Below are positions 1 to 8,764 of a stretch of DNA of 64,000 bases, piece by piece. The stretch lies in assembly GCA_025666215.1 (NCBI GenBank), contig CP102593.1:372001-436000 (forward strand), written 5' to 3'. Position 1 is the first letter of the stretch, and the number at the start of each line of letters is the position of its first letter. The notes below the pieces were generated by a model that was given only the letters and a program-made list of their open reading frames with translations, did no database searches and was not told the DNA's origin. The position numbers and the translations under genes are program-made. Source of the stretch: Xanthomonas campestris pv. phormiicola (GTDB lineage Bacteria; Pseudomonadota; Gammaproteobacteria; Xanthomonadales; Xanthomonadaceae).

Positions 1-879
1 ACAGCCGATGAGGTTGGCCGCGACGAAGACCGGATTGCGGAACCACGCGAGCGGGACCATGGGGACGTGCACGCGGCGCTCGATCGCGACCCAGCCGAGG
101 GCGGCGCCGACCGCGATGGCCGCGGCGAGCCAGATGGCAGGTGACCTCGATCCCTGATCCGGCCATTCGATCATGACGAAGCAGAGCGCGCCGAGCGCTG
201 CGATACTGGCGATCTGCCCTCCCCAGTCGAACCGCTGCGGGCGCGGCGTCGAGCGGTCGCGCACGACCCGGGCGGTCAGCGCGAAGGCCAACAAGCCCGT
301 AGGCACGTTGACGAAGAAGACGCTGCGCCAGCCGAAGCTGCCGACCAGCAGGCCACCGCCGACCGGGCCGAGCGCTGCAGCGACGGAAGCGATACCGGCC
401 CATGTCGCGATCGCGCTCGCTCGCTCGCCGGCCTCGTCGAAGGTCGCGCGCACCACGGCCAGCGAGGCGGGCAGGAACAGCGCCGCTCCGATGCCTTGCA
501 CCAGCCGGGCCGCGACCAGCCATGCCACTGTGCTGGCGCCCGCGCATAGGGCGGAAGCCAGGACGAACAACGCCAATCCCGCGAGATAGACCCGTTTGCC
601 GCCCCAACGATCCGCCAAAACGCCGCCGGCCAGGATCAGCGCCGCCATGCTCAACGTATAGGCATCGACGATCCAGGCGAGGCCACCGACCGTCGCGGCG
701 AGATCGGCGCGCAACGCCGGCAGCGCGACGTTGACGATGGTGGCGTCGAGCACCGCCATGAACATGCCGCCGGCGACGAGCCACAAGGTCGCCTTGCGCC
801 GCCTTGGCGAGATCGGTCCATGGTCGCCGCTGCCAGGAACATCGGCGCGGGAAGGGCTTGGAATATCGCATCGCATCAT
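1..879 (-). CDS. MFS drug efflux transporter, DHA2 (EmrB/QacA-like), C-terminus cut by window edge
   Basis: Inner-membrane proton-driven exporter, N-terminal 293 residues only; the frame is still open at base 1. After about 30 hydrophilic residues it shows a first helix with AVLDATIVNVALP, the antiporter motif typical of the 14-helix DHA2 family, then DRWGGKRVYLAGL, the loop 2-3 signature. The start at 879 is preceded by an AGAGGTG ribosome site (a second ATG follows directly at 876). It is divergent from a LysR gene, and the shared 114-bp gap carries two palindromes, so the LysR protein probably controls it. The substrate cannot be read from sequence. Confidence 0.85.
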   Translation of the reverse strand, partial: MMRCDIPSPSRADVPGSGDHGPISPRRRKATLWLVAGGMFMAVLDATIVNVALPALRADLAATVGGLAWIVDAYTLSMAALILAGGVLADRWGGKRVYLAGLALFVLASALCAGASTVAWLVAARLVQGIGAALFLPASLAVVRATFDEAGERASAIATWAGIASVAAALGPVGGGLLVGSFGWRSVFFVNVPTGLLAFALTARVVRDRSTPRPQRFDWGGQIASIAALGALCFVMIEWPDQGSRSPAIWLAAAIAVGAALGWVAIERRVHVPMVPLAWFRNPVFVAANLIGC

Positions 880-917
880 CGGACACCTCTTGCTGGATCC
901 GATTCTACGAATGCGCG

Positions 918-959
918 TGATGCATCAAAGCAGTATATTTGCGTACGTCTGATGCATGA
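918..959. promoter_or_regulatory. Tandem palindromic operator between MFS gene and LysR gene
   Basis: TGATGCATCA at 918-927 and TGATGCATGA at 950-959 are almost the same 10-bp palindrome, with starts 32 bp apart (about three helical turns, same face of the DNA). They lie in the divergent intergenic region with an AT-rich TATATTT stretch between them. This is the expected layout for a dimer- or tetramer-forming regulator acting on both genes; the adjacent LysR protein is the obvious candidate, by inference only. Confidence 0.55.
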
Positions 960-993
960 ATGCGTCAGCGCCCACGCGCTCGGGAGGGCTGCG

Positions 994-1866
994 ATGAACT
1001 GGGACAATGCGCGGTTCTTCCTGGCCATCGCGCGCGCTGGCACGCTGCGCGGCGCGGCGCGGCAGTTGCGCGTCGATCAGGCGACGGTCGGGCGGCGCCT
1101 GGCGGCACTGGAAGAAGAGCTCGGCGCGCGGCTGTTCCTGCGCACGCCCTCGCTCTACGTGCTCACGCCTGCCGGCGAGGCGCTGGTCGAACCGGTCGAG
1201 GCGGTCGAACGCTCCGTCGCGCAGATGGAGCGACGGGTGATGGGCCTGGACGAACGGCTGACCGGTTCGGTGCGGGTGGCGACGACCGATTCCCTCGGCA
1301 AGCGCTTCGTCCTTGCGGCGATCGCCCGCATGCGCGGCCAACACCCCGGCATCGAGGTCGCCTGCCTGACCTCGCAGGATGTCGCCAACCTGACCCGGCG
1401 CGAGGCGGATATCGCCATCCGCACCGTGCGCCCGGACGCGCCCGATTTGATCGTGCGCCGCCTGGCGACGCTGCAGACGGGAATCTATGCCTCGCGGGCT
1501 TATCTCGCCGTGCGCGGCACCCCGGCCCCGGGCAGCGGCCTTGCAGGCCATGATCTGGTCGCCTACCACCAGCCGGTGGCGCCGACGGCGCCGGCCACGC
1601 TCTGCGGGGAACCGGCCGGCAGCGGGAGGGTGGTGCTCCGCGCATCCTCCTCGGTTGCCCTCGTCGATGCCACGGTGGCCGGGATCGGCATCGCCGAACT
1701 GCCCTGCTACCGCGCCGACACCGAGCCGGAACTGATGCGGCTCATGCCGGATCGCCACGCCGATTTCGACGTCTGGCTTGTGGCCCATGCCGATCTCTAC
1801 AAGACCGCCCGTATCCAGGCGCTGATCGAGGCGCTGGTCGAGCAGTTCGAGCTGGCCCGGTCCTGA
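994..1866 (+). CDS. LysR-family transcriptional regulator
   Basis: A 290-residue LysR regulator: winged helix-turn-helix in residues 1-60 (FFLAIARAGTLRGAARQL, then the recognition region with DQATVGRRLAALEEELG), linker helix, and an effector-binding periplasmic-binding-protein fold from about residue 90. The start at 994 (MNWDNARFF) is chosen because it aligns with the family N-terminus and has GGGAGG upstream; the frame is open further upstream, but that part overlaps the operator region. Divergent from the MFS exporter and probably its regulator. The effector is unknown. Confidence 0.88.
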   Translation: MNWDNARFFLAIARAGTLRGAARQLRVDQATVGRRLAALEEELGARLFLRTPSLYVLTPAGEALVEPVEAVERSVAQMERRVMGLDERLTGSVRVATTDSLGKRFVLAAIARMRGQHPGIEVACLTSQDVANLTRREADIAIRTVRPDAPDLIVRRLATLQTGIYASRAYLAVRGTPAPGSGLAGHDLVAYHQPVAPTAPATLCGEPAGSGRVVLRASSSVALVDATVAGIGIAELPCYRADTEPELMRLMPDRHADFDVWLVAHADLYKTARIQALIEALVEQFELARS

Positions 1867-2102
1867 ACCCAACCCGGCCTCGCGCATCGCCGCCCACAGC
1901 GGCTTGCGCGCAGACGCAGGGTCGCGGGAAGCGCGCATGACCGTGCCGGCAATCGCCGCTTCGGACGCGCAGCGGCCGGCGCCACGGCCTCGCTCATCGG
2001 CCGCTGCGCCGCGAGCGGGCATTGGCGCGTGGCAGCATGCCCGCGAATCGCTAGGATGACGGCCCGCCCATGTTCCGCCGCGTCCGCGGCCGAGGAAACC
2101 CG

Positions 2103-2840
2103 ATGCCACAGCTTCCCTCTCCGCGCCGCGCCCTGGTCACCGGCGGCAGCGGCGACCTTGGCGGTGCGATCTGCCGGCGCCTGGCCGCGGACGGACTGCA
2201 CGTGATCGTGCACGCCAACGGCAATCTCGCACGCGCCGCGGCGCTGGCGCAGGAGATCGCCGCCGCCGGCGGCAGCGCCGAGGCGGTGGCGTTCGACGTG
2301 GCCGATGCCGATGCCAGCGCCGCGGCGCTGGCGGCGCTGCTGGAGGCCGGGCCGATCCAGGTGGTGGTCAACAACGCCGGCATCCACGACGACGCGCCGA
2401 TGGCCGGGATGCGCGCGGCGCAATGGCACCGGGTCATCGACGTGTCGCTGCACGGCTTCTTCAACGTGACCCAGCCGCTGCTGCTGCCGATGGCGCGCAC
2501 GCGCTGGGGGCGCATCGTCAGCGTGTCGTCGGTGGCGGCGGTGCTCGGCAATCGCGGGCAGACCAACTACGCCGCGGCCAAGGCCGCGCTGCACGGCGCC
2601 AGCAAGTCGCTGGCACGGGAGATGGCCAGCCGTGGGATCAGCGTCAACGTGGTCGCGCCCGGGGTGATCGAAGGCGCGATGGCCGGCGCGGCGTTCGCGC
2701 CGGAGGCGATCAAGCAGCTGGTGCCGGCCGGTCGCCCCGGCAAGGCGGACGAGGTCGCCGCGCTGGTGGGCTTCCTGTGCTCGGACGCGGCCGGCTACAT
2801 CAACGGCCAGGTGATCGGGATCAATGGCGGCATGGGCTGA
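2103..2840 (+). CDS. 3-oxoacyl-ACP reductase, short-chain dehydrogenase, aryl-polyene type
   Basis: FabG-like NAD(P)H-dependent ketoreductase, 245 residues. TGGSGDLGG (residues 13-21) is the Rossmann nucleotide-binding motif, NNAG lies near residue 90, the catalytic Ser is in SVSS near 140, and YAAAK has its Tyr near 156. It ends in INGGMG, like typical FabG proteins. The start at 2103 follows GAGGAA; an in-frame ATG at 2070 has no such site. Its proximity to the ketosynthase, chain-length factor and halogenase genes suggests it is the ketoreductase of xanthomonadin-type aryl polyene synthesis (ApeQ role), although it is on the opposite strand. A housekeeping FabG role is not excluded. Confidence 0.82.
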   Translation: MPQLPSPRRALVTGGSGDLGGAICRRLAADGLHVIVHANGNLARAAALAQEIAAAGGSAEAVAFDVADADASAAALAALLEAGPIQVVVNNAGIHDDAPMAGMRAAQWHRVIDVSLHGFFNVTQPLLLPMARTRWGRIVSVSSVAAVLGNRGQTNYAAAKAALHGASKSLAREMASRGISVNVVAPGVIEGAMAGAAFAPEAIKQLVPAGRPGKADEVAALVGFLCSDAAGYINGQVIGINGGMG

Positions 2841-2857
2841 GGCCCGCGGCGCGGCAC

Positions 2858-2893
2858 TTGGAATGCGAGTGGGCCGGGCCTATAGTCGGGGCA
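2858..2893 (+). promoter_or_regulatory. Sigma-70-like promoter giving a probable leaderless start
   Basis: TTGGAA at 2858-2863, a 17-bp spacer, and TATAGT at 2881-2886. The next gene's ATG is at 2893, just 6 nt after the -10 hexamer, where transcription should begin. No Shine-Dalgarno sequence fits between them, so the transcript is probably leaderless. Confidence 0.55.
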
Positions 2894-3111
2894 TGTCCGC
2901 TGTTCCTGCCATCAAGAAGCGCCCTAGCCGGATCCCTGGCGGGACGGTCGCGACCGTGTCCGAACTCAAGGACCGGACCTATGCCGTGTTCACCGGGTCC
3001 GGCGTGCGCGTGGACCTGCAAGCGTTCTTCAACAGCGAGTCCGGACGCCAGGCGGTGAGCAAGCTGGCGCGTACGGTCAGGGGCCACGTCGAGGCGAAGC
3101 GCTCCAAATAG
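2893..3111 (+). CDS. Hypothetical protein, 72 residues, basic
   Basis: Small soluble protein without a signal peptide or recognisable domain. The central stretch VSELKDRTYAVFTGSGVRVD could form a small beta-rich fold, followed by an amphipathic, lysine/arginine-rich C-terminus. The start at 2893 is set by the promoter 6 nt upstream; an upstream in-frame ATG at 2824 would overlap the reductase gene. It is followed after 15 bp by a membrane protein gene and may be co-transcribed with it. Function unknown. Confidence 0.6.
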   Translation: MSAVPAIKKRPSRIPGGTVATVSELKDRTYAVFTGSGVRVDLQAFFNSESGRQAVSKLARTVRGHVEAKRSK

Positions 3112-3126
3112 CCGCAGGGGCAAGGA

Positions 3127-4065
3127 ATGCCTTTCAACCAATTGCTGTTGCCGCTCATCGGCGGCTACCTGTTCGTCAACTTCACCTTCATCACCTCCTA
3201 CTGGGCATCGCGCCAGGGCAAGGAGCAACTGCTGTTGGCCTCGGCGTTGGTCGGCATCGTCGCGCTGGCGCTCGCGCGGGTGCTGGCGGTGCTGTTGATG
3301 GCCACCGCCTGGGGTCAGGAGGCCTGGCGGCTGCTGCATCTGGTCGCGCCGTATCCGGGCATCGGCACCGCCTTGCTCGCCTTCCTAGTCTGCTTGGCGC
3401 TGCGGGTGTGGATCAATTGGTTCTGGCCGCGCGACGAAGCGGCGCTGTGGCTGTATGGCACCGGCACCTACAACAGCCTGGAGCGGTTGTTCTTCCTCAG
3501 TGTGCTGCGTGTGGAGCAGGTCCGGACCCGCGGCTTCGTCGCCGAACTGGCGATCCGCATGCTGTGGCATCCACCGCTGCGTCTGGGCCGCTGGCTGTCG
3601 CGCCTGCTGCCGCCGCGCTCGGCTTCGGAACAGGCTGCGCTGGATGCGCAGGTGCATCCGGCCGATCGCCTGGACGCACTGGAGACCAGCGACGGCCTGC
3701 TCGCGCCGGTGCCGGTGCTACTGTCGCTGAAGGACCGCAAGGTCTATGCCGGCTGGCTGGAATGGATTCCGCCGTTGCGCGCCGACGCTTCGCCGTACCT
3801 GCGCATGATTCCGGTGTGGAGCGGCTACCGCGATGCGCAGACATTGCGCGTGGTGGTGACCGAAAACTACTCCGAGGACATCTTCTCCGGTTCCGAACTG
3901 CCGGCGGCGAAGGTGATCTCCACCGGCGACATCGCCAACGCCAGCCTGTTCGATCCGGATGTGTTCGATCGCTTCGGCGGCGAGCCGGACGAGGCGGAGC
4001 AGGGCGAGCCGGGTGCCGCCGAGGGTTCGGTCCAGGCAACGCCGCCTGCATTGCCCAAGCAATGA
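3127..4065 (+). CDS. Membrane protein of unknown function (DUF6338-like)
   Basis: 312 residues. Three hydrophobic segments occupy about residues 5-22, 33-60 and 75-97, followed by a cytoplasmic region containing RKVYAGWLEWIPPL and a strand-rich C-terminal part with RVVVTENY. This arrangement (membrane N-terminus, soluble domain with a 'k-VYxGW' strand) resembles the DUF6338 family, but the assignment is tentative. The start has a purine-rich AGGGGCAAGGA site. It is convergent with the halogenase-like gene 52 bp away. It has no evident part in pigment chemistry. Confidence 0.7.
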   Translation: MPFNQLLLPLIGGYLFVNFTFITSYWASRQGKEQLLLASALVGIVALALARVLAVLLMATAWGQEAWRLLHLVAPYPGIGTALLAFLVCLALRVWINWFWPRDEAALWLYGTGTYNSLERLFFLSVLRVEQVRTRGFVAELAIRMLWHPPLRLGRWLSRLLPPRSASEQAALDAQVHPADRLDALETSDGLLAPVPVLLSLKDRKVYAGWLEWIPPLRADASPYLRMIPVWSGYRDAQTLRVVVTENYSEDIFSGSELPAAKVISTGDIANASLFDPDVFDRFGGEPDEAEQGEPGAAEGSVQATPPALPKQ

Positions 4066-4117
4066 CGCGGCCAGGGGGGCGCTGCGCACGCTGGCAGGCC
4101 GGCGCCCGCCCGCCAGC

Positions 4118-5743
4118 TCACGCGGCGCGCGCGTACCAGGTGTCGGCCAGCGAGCTCTCGCCTTCCAGCATGTCGGCGAGCAGCGCGTCCAGGCCGTGGT
4201 CGTCGATCTGCGGATGCTGTGCACGCGCCTGGCTCAGCACTTCGCGCGCCAGCCATCCCATCCGCGCGACGTTGCCGCGCAGGCGCGCCAGGAACGCCGC
4301 GTCGTCCAGCTCCTCGCGCAGTGCCGCGTTGAGCTGGTGGAACCAGCCGATCAGGTACTGGTCGAGCAGCCGGCCATCGGCGTCCGGCCGGCCTTGCGCG
4401 TCGTTGTGCCGGCCCCAGTCGCGCAACAGCGCCTGCATGCCCAGGTTGAGCGCGCGCGCGCGGGTGAACTCCGGCCGCAGCCGGCCCAGCATGGGCAGAT
4501 CGGCGATGCGTTCGGAGAAGTACAGCGGCGCCAGCAGCGCCCAGTAGTAGGTGTAGTCCCAGATCACCTTGACCGGCATCACCTGCGCGTCGCCGAACAG
4601 CGGGTACTGGTTCTGGTACAGGGTCAGGGTGTTCTCGTAGAACGAGAAATACAGCTGCTGGTACAACTCGGTGTAGGGCGCGATGGTGCGGCCGGCGCGA
4701 TCGAGTCCGATCAGTTCGCAGATGTAGGTGTTGGAGATGGCGATGAAGTCGCTGCCCGGCGAATAGAACGGATCCAGGAACACGCCGGCCTCGCCGGTCA
4801 GCGCCCAGCGCTGCGCCGAGAACACCTGCTTGCAGCCATAGGAGAACTTGCGCAGGAACAGGAAGTCCTGCAGCGCGTGCTGGCTCTGTTCGAGCGTGCG
4901 CGCGACCTGCGGCTGGTGCGTGTGCAGCCAGGCCATCGCTTTTTCGTGTGTGTTCATCGTCTCCAGCGGATGCATCTGCGCATCGCAGACGATGCCCAGC
5001 GAATGCGCGCCGGAGGACAGCGGGATCAGCCAGAACCAGTAGCCCGGGCCGCACATGTGGTTGGTCGAACGCCAGCGGTCCGGCGGCGTGCAGCGCTGCA
5101 GCCAGGCGCTGTCCTGCGACCAGGCATTGGGATCCACCAACCCGTCCACCCGCCACCACACCGCGTTGGCGTGGTGCGCGTTGTCCTGGGCCAGGCCCAG
5201 CTTGCGCTTGAGCAGGCCGGCGCGGCCGCTGGCGTCCACCACCCAGCGCGCATGCAGCGTCGCCGCTTCGCCGTCGCGCTCGTAGCGCACCTGGTGGTCG
5301 GCGTCGTCGTCGGCCAGATCGATGCCGCGCACCGTGCAGCCGTCGATGAATTCGATGTCCAGCGCGCGTGCGCGTTCGCCGAGGAAATTCTCGAAGCGGC
5401 CGCGGTCGATCTGCCACGACGGGGTCGGCAGCAGCTGACTCACGCCCAGCTCGGTGCAGCGGTCGATGTCCTCGCGCCCGTCGGAGAAGAAGAAGCGGAA
5501 GCCGAACTTGCGGATCTGTTCGCTCTCCAGATGCTCGTGCAGGCCGAGCACGTCGGCGAAGTAGTGCGCGCCGATCTCCACCGAGGATTCGCCGACCTTG
5601 AACGCGGCCTCGCGCACCGGATGCGCGCGCCGTTCCAGCACGCTGATGCGCAGCTGCGGATCGCGCTGGCGCAACTGCAGGGCCAGGGTCAGCCCGGCCA
5701 GGCCGCCGCCGGCGATGACCACATCCGCATGCCGTTCGTTCAT
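4118..5743 (-). CDS. FAD-dependent halogenase-like monooxygenase of the pigment cluster
   Basis: 541-residue flavoprotein. GGGLAG at residues 12-17 is the FAD Rossmann motif, KVGESSVEIG matches the flavin-halogenase signature region, and WFWLIP (about residues 233-238) fits the WxWxIP motif of flavin-dependent halogenases. Xanthomonadins are brominated aryl polyenes, so bromination of the aryl head group is the likely reaction (inference from family and neighbours). ATGA overlap with the upstream glycosyltransferase stop shows translational coupling; AAGGAAG precedes the start. Last gene of a four-gene minus-strand operon. A non-halogenating flavin oxidase remains possible. Confidence 0.83.
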   Translation of the reverse strand: MNERHADVVIAGGGLAGLTLALQLRQRDPQLRISVLERRAHPVREAAFKVGESSVEIGAHYFADVLGLHEHLESEQIRKFGFRFFFSDGREDIDRCTELGVSQLLPTPSWQIDRGRFENFLGERARALDIEFIDGCTVRGIDLADDDADHQVRYERDGEAATLHARWVVDASGRAGLLKRKLGLAQDNAHHANAVWWRVDGLVDPNAWSQDSAWLQRCTPPDRWRSTNHMCGPGYWFWLIPLSSGAHSLGIVCDAQMHPLETMNTHEKAMAWLHTHQPQVARTLEQSQHALQDFLFLRKFSYGCKQVFSAQRWALTGEAGVFLDPFYSPGSDFIAISNTYICELIGLDRAGRTIAPYTELYQQLYFSFYENTLTLYQNQYPLFGDAQVMPVKVIWDYTYYWALLAPLYFSERIADLPMLGRLRPEFTRARALNLGMQALLRDWGRHNDAQGRPDADGRLLDQYLIGWFHQLNAALREELDDAAFLARLRGNVARMGWLAREVLSQARAQHPQIDDHGLDALLADMLEGESSLADTWYARAA

Positions 5744-6561
5744 GTCGCTTCTTCCTTGTCCAAAGGGAGGGGCTTGGCCGCGAACTCGCCGGCCGCGTCG
5801 TCGATCAGTACCGGGTTGGCGCGGGCGCGGCGGTATTCGCGCACCACGTGGCCGTACTGCCAGACCTGGGCGATCACGTGCGAGGTGATCTTCCACAGAT
5901 CGCGCACCAGGCGGAAATGGCTCTTGCGGAAGCTGCCCGGCGTCTGGTTGGCGTAGCGCGTCTCGATCGGCACCGCGACCACGCGCGCGCCGGCCTGGCG
6001 CGCGGCGGAGATCAGCAGTTGCGCCTCGAACACGAAGCCCTCGCCGGGCACGTTGGGCAGGGTGTACACCGCCTGCGGATACAGGCGCTGCCCGCTCTGG
6101 CTGTCGACCAGGCGGAAGCCGCAGCCCCAGGCGATGCCCCAGTCGCCGAAGTCGTTGCCGATGCGGCGGATGGTCGGCTGGCTGGCGCGCTTGCGCAGGC
6201 GCGCGCCGACGATCACGCAGCCGGGATGGCGGTTGGCCGCGGCCAGCAGGCGCGGGAAATCGGCGGCGCTGTGCTGGCCGTCGCCGTCCATGGTCATCAC
6301 TGCGCGCGCGCCCTGGCGCTGCGCTTCGGCGAAGCCGCTGCGCAGCGCGGCGCCCTTGCCGCGCCGCTGCGGATGGCGGATCAGGGTGACCGGCAGATCG
6401 GCGATGCAGTCGCTGGTGCCGTCGTCGGAGCCGTCGTCGACCACGATCACCCGCGGGCAGTGCGCCAGCGCATCGCCGACCACCTCGCGGATGCGCAGCG
6501 CTTCGTTCAGCGCCGGAATCAGGATCGCGGCATCGGCGGCGCTCAGCGCGATCCGGCTCAT
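5740..6561 (-). CDS. Family 2 glycosyltransferase of the aryl-polyene cluster
   Basis: 273-residue GT-A fold enzyme. AILIPALNE opens the fold, DDGSDDGT (42-49) is the nucleotide-sugar site and DGDGQH (92-97) contains the metal-binding DxD-like motif. No transmembrane domain follows, unlike dolichyl-phosphate mannosyltransferases with membrane tails. It overlaps the upstream chain-length-factor-like gene (start ATG 6561, upstream stop 6558) and the downstream halogenase gene (ATGA), so all are translated as one operon. In aryl polyene clusters such enzymes are thought to modify or transfer the polyene to its lipid carrier; the exact acceptor is not evident. Confidence 0.85.
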   Translation of the reverse strand: MSRIALSAADAAILIPALNEALRIREVVGDALAHCPRVIVVDDGSDDGTSDCIADLPVTLIRHPQRRGKGAALRSGFAEAQRQGARAVMTMDGDGQHSAADFPRLLAAANRHPGCVIVGARLRKRASQPTIRRIGNDFGDWGIAWGCGFRLVDSQSGQRLYPQAVYTLPNVPGEGFVFEAQLLISAARQAGARVVAVPIETRYANQTPGSFRKSHFRLVRDLWKITSHVIAQVWQYGHVVREYRRARANPVLIDDAAGEFAAKPLPLDKEEAT

Positions 6562-7346
6562 GCCTGCAGCTCCACGTGCAGGCAGCGGCCGCCGCCTGCA
6601 TCCAGCGTGCAGCCGGCGGCGCCGGCGGCCAGTGCGTCGAACAGCACCAGCATCGGCGCCATTGCATTGCCGGCGGCATGCCGCGCCAGTGCGCCGTCGC
6701 AGGCGCTGGCGTCGCCATCGGCCAGGTGCACGCGCAGGCGCGGCTTGCCGGGCAGCGCCGCGGCGCCGAGCACCAGCGCGCCGCCGAGCAGGCCCTCGCT
6801 GTGCGAGATGCGGCCGAGCGGACCGGTCGAGCGGCTGTCGTAGCCGGCCAGCAGCACCGCCGCCTCGCCGGCGGCCAGCTGCGACAGCGCTTCCAGCAGG
6901 CCCTGCGCGAAGCTGGCGCGGTGCGCGCTGATCGCGGTCGCCGCGACGGTGGCGCCGGCGCCGATGGTCCAGTAGCCGGCGGCGGCGTTGTGCACCGAGT
7001 TGTGGAACTTGGTCGGCGAGATCGCCAGCGGATCGCTGGCCAGCGTGGTGCACATGTAGTCGGTGATCGCCAGGTCGCCGTGGGTGGAGGTGAACACCGA
7101 CGGCAGCGCGGCCGGATCGCGGCCGGCGTCCTGGCAGGCGGCCAGCGCCACTTCCAGCGACACCGCCACCGTGTCCGGCGCGCGGCGCCGCTCGTTGGGC
7201 GCGAGCAGTTGCGAGGCCGGTCGCGCCGGCGTGTCCACGGTGCCGCCACTGCCGGCGGCGAACGCGCGCGCGGCCGCCCAGCTGGGCAGGCCCGCGGTCC
7301 AGAAACCGATGCCTTCGAGGGTCGCGGTCAACATCGGCGTGCTCAT
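6558..7346 (-). CDS. Ketosynthase-like chain length factor subunit (ApeC-like)
   Basis: 262 residues, a short thiolase-fold protein matching the 'beta-ketoacyl synthase-like N-terminal' group (VFTSTHGDLAITDYMC, TKFHNSVHNAAAGYW). At the place where ketosynthases carry TACSS it reads ATAISAHR, so the nucleophilic Cys is missing, as expected for a chain length factor. The start at 7346 overlaps the stop of the upstream ketosynthase (ATGA), consistent with 1:1 synthesis of a KS:CLF heterodimer as described for aryl polyene systems. Catalytically inactive on its own; it would set polyene length. Confidence 0.8.
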   Translation of the reverse strand: MSTPMLTATLEGIGFWTAGLPSWAAARAFAAGSGGTVDTPARPASQLLAPNERRRAPDTVAVSLEVALAACQDAGRDPAALPSVFTSTHGDLAITDYMCTTLASDPLAISPTKFHNSVHNAAAGYWTIGAGATVAATAISAHRASFAQGLLEALSQLAAGEAAVLLAGYDSRSTGPLGRISHSEGLLGGALVLGAAALPGKPRLRVHLADGDASACDGALARHAAGNAMAPMLVLFDALAAGAAGCTLDAGGGRCLHVELQA

Positions 7347-8542
7347 GCGCGGCCGAACAGCAGCGAGCAGTTGTTGCCGCCGAAGCCGAAGGAATTGTTC
7401 ATCGCGTAACGGACCTGTGCGTGGGCATTGGCGAAGCGGATCTGCGGGCCGCACTCCGGATCGGGCTGTTCGCTGTTGAGGGTGCCGGGGAGCAGGCCGT
7501 CGCGCAGCGCGAGCAGCGCGAACACCGACTCGACGATGCCCGCCGCGCCCAGCGTATGCCCGGTCCAGGCCTTGGTCGAACTGGCATGCAGGGTGGCCGG
7601 GAACAGCGCGGCGACCGCGGCGGCCTCGACGCTGTCGTTGGCCGGGGTGGCGGTGCCGTGCAGGTTCAGGTAGCCGATCTCGGCAGCGTCCACGCCCGCG
7701 CGCTGCAGCGCGCCGCCCATCGCCAGGCGCGCGCCCAGGCCCTGCGGGTGCGGCGCGGACATATGGTGCGCGTCGCTGGATTCGCCATAGCCGCACAGCA
7801 GCGCCAGCGCCGGCGGCGCGGCGGCGGCATCGGTGCGCTCCAGCAGCGCGTAGCCGCCGGCTTCGCCCAGCGACAGCCCGATCCGGCGCACGTCGAACGG
7901 CCGGCACAGCTCCGGCGACACCAATTGCAGCGCATTGAAGCCGAACAGCACGCTGCCGCAAAGCGTGTCCACGCCACCGACCAGGGCCGCATCCACCACC
8001 CCGGCGGCGATCAGCCGCGCCGCCTGCGCGAACACCTTGGCGCTGGACGAACACGCGGTGGCCACGGTGATGCACGGGCCGCGCAGGCCGGTGGCGGCGC
8101 GCACGAAATCGCCCAGCGAATGCGGGGTGTGCACGATCGGCCGCTCCAGGTCGGCGGGAAAGCGCGCGCCCTCGGCGTCGTGGTCGAGCCGGGTATAGGC
8201 CTCTTCGCTGGCGCCGATGCTGGAAGTGGAGGTGCCCATCACCACCGCCACGCGCTCGGCGCCATGGCGTTGCGCGGCGGCGGCGACCGCCTCGCGCAGG
8301 CCGTCCTGCTGCAGCGCCAGCCAGGCCAGGCGGTTGTTGCGGCATTCCCAGGCGGCCAGCGCCGGCGGCAGCGGCAAGGTCTCCAGCGCGTCCACGCGGC
8401 CGATCCAGCAGGGCAGCGGCTGCGCGCCGAAATCGTTGCGGCGCAGGCCGCTGCGGCTGTCGCGCAAGGCCGTGGCCTGGGCCTGCAGTCCGCTGCCGAG
8501 CGCGGTGGTCGCGGTGTATGCACGAATTGCGACGGGTGCCAT
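7343..8542 (-). CDS. Beta-ketoacyl-ACP synthase of aryl polyene (xanthomonadin) synthesis
   Basis: 399-residue condensing enzyme with an intact Cys-His-His set: C164 in TACSSS, H295 in LHGTATP, and K324/H329 in TKAWTGH. It ends with NSFGFGGNN, a slight variant of the usual GFGGHN. First gene of the minus-strand operon KS-CLF-GT2-halogenase. The start at 8542 (MAPVAIRAY) fits the family; a GTG at 8569 and an ATG at 8677 are in frame upstream. A TATACT hexamer on the minus strand at 8599-8604 may be its -10. It elongates the aryl starter with malonyl units together with the CLF partner. Confidence 0.87.
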   Translation of the reverse strand: MAPVAIRAYTATTALGSGLQAQATALRDSRSGLRRNDFGAQPLPCWIGRVDALETLPLPPALAAWECRNNRLAWLALQQDGLREAVAAAAQRHGAERVAVVMGTSTSSIGASEEAYTRLDHDAEGARFPADLERPIVHTPHSLGDFVRAATGLRGPCITVATACSSSAKVFAQAARLIAAGVVDAALVGGVDTLCGSVLFGFNALQLVSPELCRPFDVRRIGLSLGEAGGYALLERTDAAAAPPALALLCGYGESSDAHHMSAPHPQGLGARLAMGGALQRAGVDAAEIGYLNLHGTATPANDSVEAAAVAALFPATLHASSTKAWTGHTLGAAGIVESVFALLALRDGLLPGTLNSEQPDPECGPQIRFANAHAQVRYAMNNSFGFGGNNCSLLFGRA

Positions 8543-8764
8543 GCGGGGCGACGGGGACGCTTCGGTCACGCGATATTCCGTAAAGAATGAATTCAGGGAG
8601 TATATCGACGCGCTCCGCAAAGCCGTGAAGCGCGCGCCCACGCTGAACGTGAACGTGAACGGGCACGGCGCATGCATTTAATGCAGCGCGGCGCGCGCGC
8701 TTTCGCCGCTGGCGCATTTCCTCCACAATCGCTTGCCTTTCCACGCCAGGCGCACGCCACGGGC

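Noticed and set aside
173..842. Plus- and minus-strand open frames over the first 850 bases
   Set aside because: They are shadows of the minus-strand MFS gene (1-879), whose frame shows proper membrane helices and MFS motifs.
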